From: Bin127 sp965203505
Lineage (GTDB): Bacteria; Chloroflexota; Dehalococcoidia; Lucifugimonadales; Lucifugimonadaceae
NCBI GenBank assembly: GCA_965203505.1
Contig: OZ241880.1
Coordinates: 310,001-374,000 of the forward strand
Reading direction: 5' to 3'
Length of the DNA stretch: 64,000 nucleotides
The position numbers and the translations under genes are program-made. The stretch's first letter is position 1, and every line of letters begins with the position of its first letter. Under the pieces are notes generated by a model. It worked only from the letters and a program-made list of their open reading frames with translations. It ran no database searches and was not told the DNA's origin. Below are positions 61,124 to 64,000 of the stretch, in pieces.

Positions 61124-62500
61124 ATGAATTATCGCGACCAAATCGAAGACGCCCTGAAGGGGCACGGAGCCGATTACTGCGAGGTTCGCATCGAAGAATC
61201 AGATTCGACCCGCCTCACGTACCGGGGACGCTCACTTGACGACATCAACATGACCAGCGGGAAAGGTGGAGCGGTGCGCGTTTGCGTGCACGGCTCGTGG
61301 GGCTTCGCCAGCTTCAACGATGTCACCGATCTCAAACGACGTGTCCGAGACGCTGTTGACCAGGCTCGAAATCTAGCCGCGGGCAACAAAGGCGAGACCA
61401 CTGAGATCGCGGACGTTGAACCGCATGTCGACATCGTCGAACCTCACATCGTCAAAGACCCTCGGCAGATTCCGCTAAAGGAAAAGACCCGATTAGCGGA
61501 TCACTACAACGACATCGTCTGGTCCGAATCCGGCATCGTCAGTTCCGACATCATCTACGGAGACAACTCCCGCAAAGTCGCCTTTGCAAACTCGGATGGC
61601 ACGTACGTCGAGCAGGAGGTTGTGCACGTCATAAGCAGGATCTCCGCGCAGGCTCGCGACGGCTCCGATGTGCAACAGGCCGGATTTAGTATCGGAAATC
61701 TAGGCAATTACGGGGTATTTGAGGGGCTTGACGAAGATGTCGCTAACGCGGCGAAGCGCGCCGTTGATCTGCTCAAGGCTGAACCGCTTACGGGCGGTCA
61801 ACGCACCGTGATCCTCGATCCGGTCCTCGCTGGCGTGTTCGTTCATGAGGCATTCGGACACCTATCCGAGGCGGACAACGTGTATGAAAACGAAAAACTC
61901 AAAGAGTTGATGTACATGGGCCGCAAATTCGGTGGCAATCACCTCAATTTCACTGACGGAGCGGCGCTCGAAGGTATGCGCGGCAGCTACAAATACGATG
62001 ACGAAGGCACACCTGCCACGGTCACTCCGCTGGTGCGCGATGGCGTGTTGGTAGGTCGTTTGCACTCGCGCGAAACCGCCGCCAAAACGGGCGAATCCCC
62101 GACCGGAAACGCCCGAGCCATCAGTTATCGATTTCCGCCGATCGTGCGCATGACTAATACTTTCATCGAGAACGGGGAAGCCACGTTCGATGACCTTATA
62201 GAAGGTGTGGATGAAGGTGTTTACGTCAAGAACTGGTATGGAGGAATGACGCAACACGAGATGTTCACCTTCTCGTCTGGCGAGGCATACATGATTCGGA
62301 ATGGGGAAGTGCAAGAAGCGGTTCGTCCCGTGATGCTCTCCGGCAATCTGTTCGAAACGTTGAAGAACGTCGATGCCGTCGCCAATGATCGGGGTTTCAA
62401 CCAAGGTGGCGGGTGCGGCAAAGGCGGTCAAATGCCATTGCCCGTCGGCACTGGGAGCCCACACATCCGTATTCAAAACTGCTTGATCTCAGGAGCCTGA
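61124..62500 (+). CDS. tldD: TldD metalloprotease subunit
   Basis: A 458-residue TldD. The zinc-binding 'FVHEAFGHLSEAD' (about 240-252) carries the HExxxH ligands, and the C-terminus has 'GGCGKGGQMPLPVG'. With TldE it forms a heteromeric peptidase that opens unfolded small peptides and matures some antibiotics and toxins' precursors. It is followed directly by tldE. Confidence 0.93.
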   Translation: MNYRDQIEDALKGHGADYCEVRIEESDSTRLTYRGRSLDDINMTSGKGGAVRVCVHGSWGFASFNDVTDLKRRVRDAVDQARNLAAGNKGETTEIADVEPHVDIVEPHIVKDPRQIPLKEKTRLADHYNDIVWSESGIVSSDIIYGDNSRKVAFANSDGTYVEQEVVHVISRISAQARDGSDVQQAGFSIGNLGNYGVFEGLDEDVANAAKRAVDLLKAEPLTGGQRTVILDPVLAGVFVHEAFGHLSEADNVYENEKLKELMYMGRKFGGNHLNFTDGAALEGMRGSYKYDDEGTPATVTPLVRDGVLVGRLHSRETAAKTGESPTGNARAISYRFPPIVRMTNTFIENGEATFDDLIEGVDEGVYVKNWYGGMTQHEMFTFSSGEAYMIRNGEVQEAVRPVMLSGNLFETLKNVDAVANDRGFNQGGGCGKGGQMPLPVGTGSPHIRIQNCLISGA

Positions 62501-62508
62501 ATCCGAAT

Positions 62509-63834
62509 ATGAACGACTACGAGCAATTGCTGGAGCGAGCTACCTCCAAACATGGCAACGCCGAGATCTACGGTGTCGCCTCGGAGCAGAGGCATGTCGA
62601 GTTTGAAGCCAATCGGGCCAAAAACATAGGCCAAAACCAAGCATCAGGTGTCGCACTTCGCATTATCAACCGGGCTGGTCGCATCGGATTTTCTTCTACC
62701 AGCGATGACGCAAAGGTCGATCAACTGATTGACAGGGTAGGATCCCTGGCCGATTACGGTGCGGAAGCGAAATTCGAATTCCCTGGTTCCGCCACTTACG
62801 CCGATGTACCGAGCTACGACGATCGAGCCGAAGACGTGACTGATGAAGAGATGTTGACGTTAGGCCGTTTCGCGGTCGACGCCATTCTTTCCGAGTTTCC
62901 TGAAGCGCTGTGCTCAGTCGACGTCAACAAACGGACGCACGAGCAGCAATTGTTGAACTCCGCTGGTGGTCAAGCTGGTTACCGGGGTACGAATTGCAGC
63001 TTTTTCCTTGCGGTGGAGTTGATCCGCGGCACCGACATGCTCAGCGTCTGGGACGGCACAGTTTCAGTCCGACCGATCACACAAGAAAACGTGGACGCGC
63101 TGATCGGAAAAATCCTACGCCGGCTTCGGGACTCGCAGAACATCGTCGATGCGCCTAGCGGCAATGACCTGCCAGTCGTGTTTTCTCCGGGCGGGTGCGT
63201 CAGCACATTTCTACCCCCGTTGCTTTCTGGATTCAATGGCAAAAACGTTGCCACTGGTTCGTCGCCGCTTATCGATCGTTGGGGCGAGAAGATGCTCGAT
63301 GAACGGATCTCGATATGGGACGATCCGTTGCATCCCATGACGCCTCAAACCCATCCGGTTGACGATGAAGGCATCCCATCCCGCCGGATCGACTTTATAC
63401 GTGATGGAGTGATCGGAGAGCCGTATTTGGATCTGCAGACTGCTGGGGAGATCGACAAGGACTCAACTGGCTGCGGACTGCGCGGAGTAACCACCACTCC
63501 ATCGCCCAGCACGTCTTACATCACGATGGCCGGAGGGGATATACCGGCTTCTGAGATATTCGATGGCGTAAAACGCGGAGTGCTGGTGGAACAATTGCTC
63601 GGTGCCGGACAGGGCAACGAACTAGGAGGTGACTTCCGAGCTAACCTGTCGCTAGGATTCCTCATCGAAAACGGTGAAATAGTCGGGCGTGTCAAAGACA
63701 CTATGATCTCTGGCAACGTCTACGAAGTGCTGAAGAAGGTTGAGGCGTTAAGTTCCGAACCCGAACCGGTATTCGGCACGCGCGTGGTGCCGTGGATCCG
63801 AGCCCGCGGGGTAGAAGTCGCGACGTCGTCGTGA
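62509..63834 (+). CDS. pmbA: TldE/PmbA-like subunit
   Basis: A 441-residue partner of TldD without the zinc motif. Conserved 'AEIYGVASEQRHVEFEANRA', 'PVVFSPGGCVSTFLPPLLSG', 'TGCGLRGVTTTPSPST' and 'NLSLGFLIENGEIVGRVKDT' are typical. It starts at ATG 62509, eight bases after the tldD stop. A longer upstream frame inside tldD is not used. Confidence 0.92.
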   Translation: MNDYEQLLERATSKHGNAEIYGVASEQRHVEFEANRAKNIGQNQASGVALRIINRAGRIGFSSTSDDAKVDQLIDRVGSLADYGAEAKFEFPGSATYADVPSYDDRAEDVTDEEMLTLGRFAVDAILSEFPEALCSVDVNKRTHEQQLLNSAGGQAGYRGTNCSFFLAVELIRGTDMLSVWDGTVSVRPITQENVDALIGKILRRLRDSQNIVDAPSGNDLPVVFSPGGCVSTFLPPLLSGFNGKNVATGSSPLIDRWGEKMLDERISIWDDPLHPMTPQTHPVDDEGIPSRRIDFIRDGVIGEPYLDLQTAGEIDKDSTGCGLRGVTTTPSPSTSYITMAGGDIPASEIFDGVKRGVLVEQLLGAGQGNELGGDFRANLSLGFLIENGEIVGRVKDTMISGNVYEVLKKVEALSSEPEPVFGTRVVPWIRARGVEVATSS

Positions 63835-63862
63835 TGCTCGCCGAAACAAACGAGTTGCGAAA

Positions 63863-64000
63863 TTGAGTACCGAAGGTTTACAGACGTCGCCAGACGAAAA
63901 CGAAGCCGAAAACAAAGTTTCGGAGATGTTGCGCGACCTCTCAGGCGTTGATGACAAACAGGCGCGATCGGTCGTCGCCGCGTGGCGCGACTGGCGACCC
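63863..64000 (+). CDS. Unknown protein, 3' end off the window
   Basis: From TTG 63863 the frame stays open to the last base (46 codons: 'MSTEGLQTSPDENEAENKVS', then 'EMLRDLSGVDDKQARSVVAA' and onward). It starts 28 bases after pmbA on the same strand. The visible part is acidic and helical. Family not determined. Confidence 0.55.
   Translation, partial: MSTEGLQTSPDENEAENKVSEMLRDLSGVDDKQARSVVAAWRDWRP

Noticed and set aside
1..64000. tRNA, rRNA, transposase, integrase or CRISPR array
   Set aside because: I looked for T-loop GGTTCGAATCC-like ends, rRNA cores, transposase or integrase genes and direct-repeat arrays and saw none.

Overview
The window looks like a chromosomal segment of a GC-rich, non-cultured bacterium, most plausibly a Chloroflexota member of the SAR202/Dehalococcoidia type. 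This is inferred from Pro/Thr-repeat (PTATP) lipoproteins, a suite of scavenging oxidoreductases (GMC, FAD-linked oxidase, two zinc alcohol dehydrogenases, Gfo/Idh/MocA, DapA-like, an intact enolase-superfamily enzyme plus a probable remnant of one) and many defence and toxin-antitoxin genes. Housekeeping anchors are a bifunctional Rel, ribosomal protein S20, CinA, dihydrolipoyl dehydrogenase, FabF, FolC and TldD/TldE. I found no tRNA, rRNA, CRISPR array or transposase.

Layout. 0-5.8 kb: the 3' part of a DNA methyltransferase fused to a nuclease-like domain, an aldo/keto reductase, small genes, an alcohol dehydrogenase and two paralogous lipoproteins. 5.8-12.3 kb: CinA, an operator-controlled pair ending in an HTH protein, two flavoenzymes and a HigBA module. 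12.4-19.7 kb: a 1540-residue GHKL-ATPase/helicase fusion, a metalloprotease lipoprotein and a HepT/MntA module. 19.8-30.4 kb: metabolic genes, rel, rpsT, an amidohydrolase and two tandem PLP enzymes; the last three carry palindromic repeats in frame. 30.4-39.1 kb: a minus-strand block with a PLD-SNF2 helicase and an Eco57I-type methylase at its ends and small membrane genes between. 39.1-40.3 kb: a gene-free, repeat-rich stretch with a probable long structured RNA (R1). 40.3-45.3 kb: aminotransferase, Lpd and a Gfo/Idh/MocA protein. 45.7-51.1 kb: a truncated HNH gene and a MORC-type restriction-modification cluster (cytosine methylase, GHKL ATPase, PD-(D/E)XE nuclease, SF2 helicase). 51.4-52.5 kb: a second gene-free stretch with the paralogous RNA (R2). 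52.5-64 kb: MFS, MOSC, SDR, enolase-superfamily enzyme, a second HigBA, FabF, FolC, TldD/TldE and the start of one more gene.

The two most unusual features are linked. First, R1 and R2 are two loci about 12 kb apart with the same promoter (TTGACT, 16-bp spacer, TAATAT or TATATT, and a shared upstream block). They share short conserved blocks in the same order, and a stem-loop whose two arms differ between copies but still pair. This points to a duplicated structured noncoding RNA of about 650-700 nt that I cannot assign to a known class. Second, a family of modular GC-rich palindromic repeats occurs between genes, inside R1, and in frame inside four protein genes, adding about 15-30 residues each time. 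Two tandem paralogs carry different repeat types at the same protein position.
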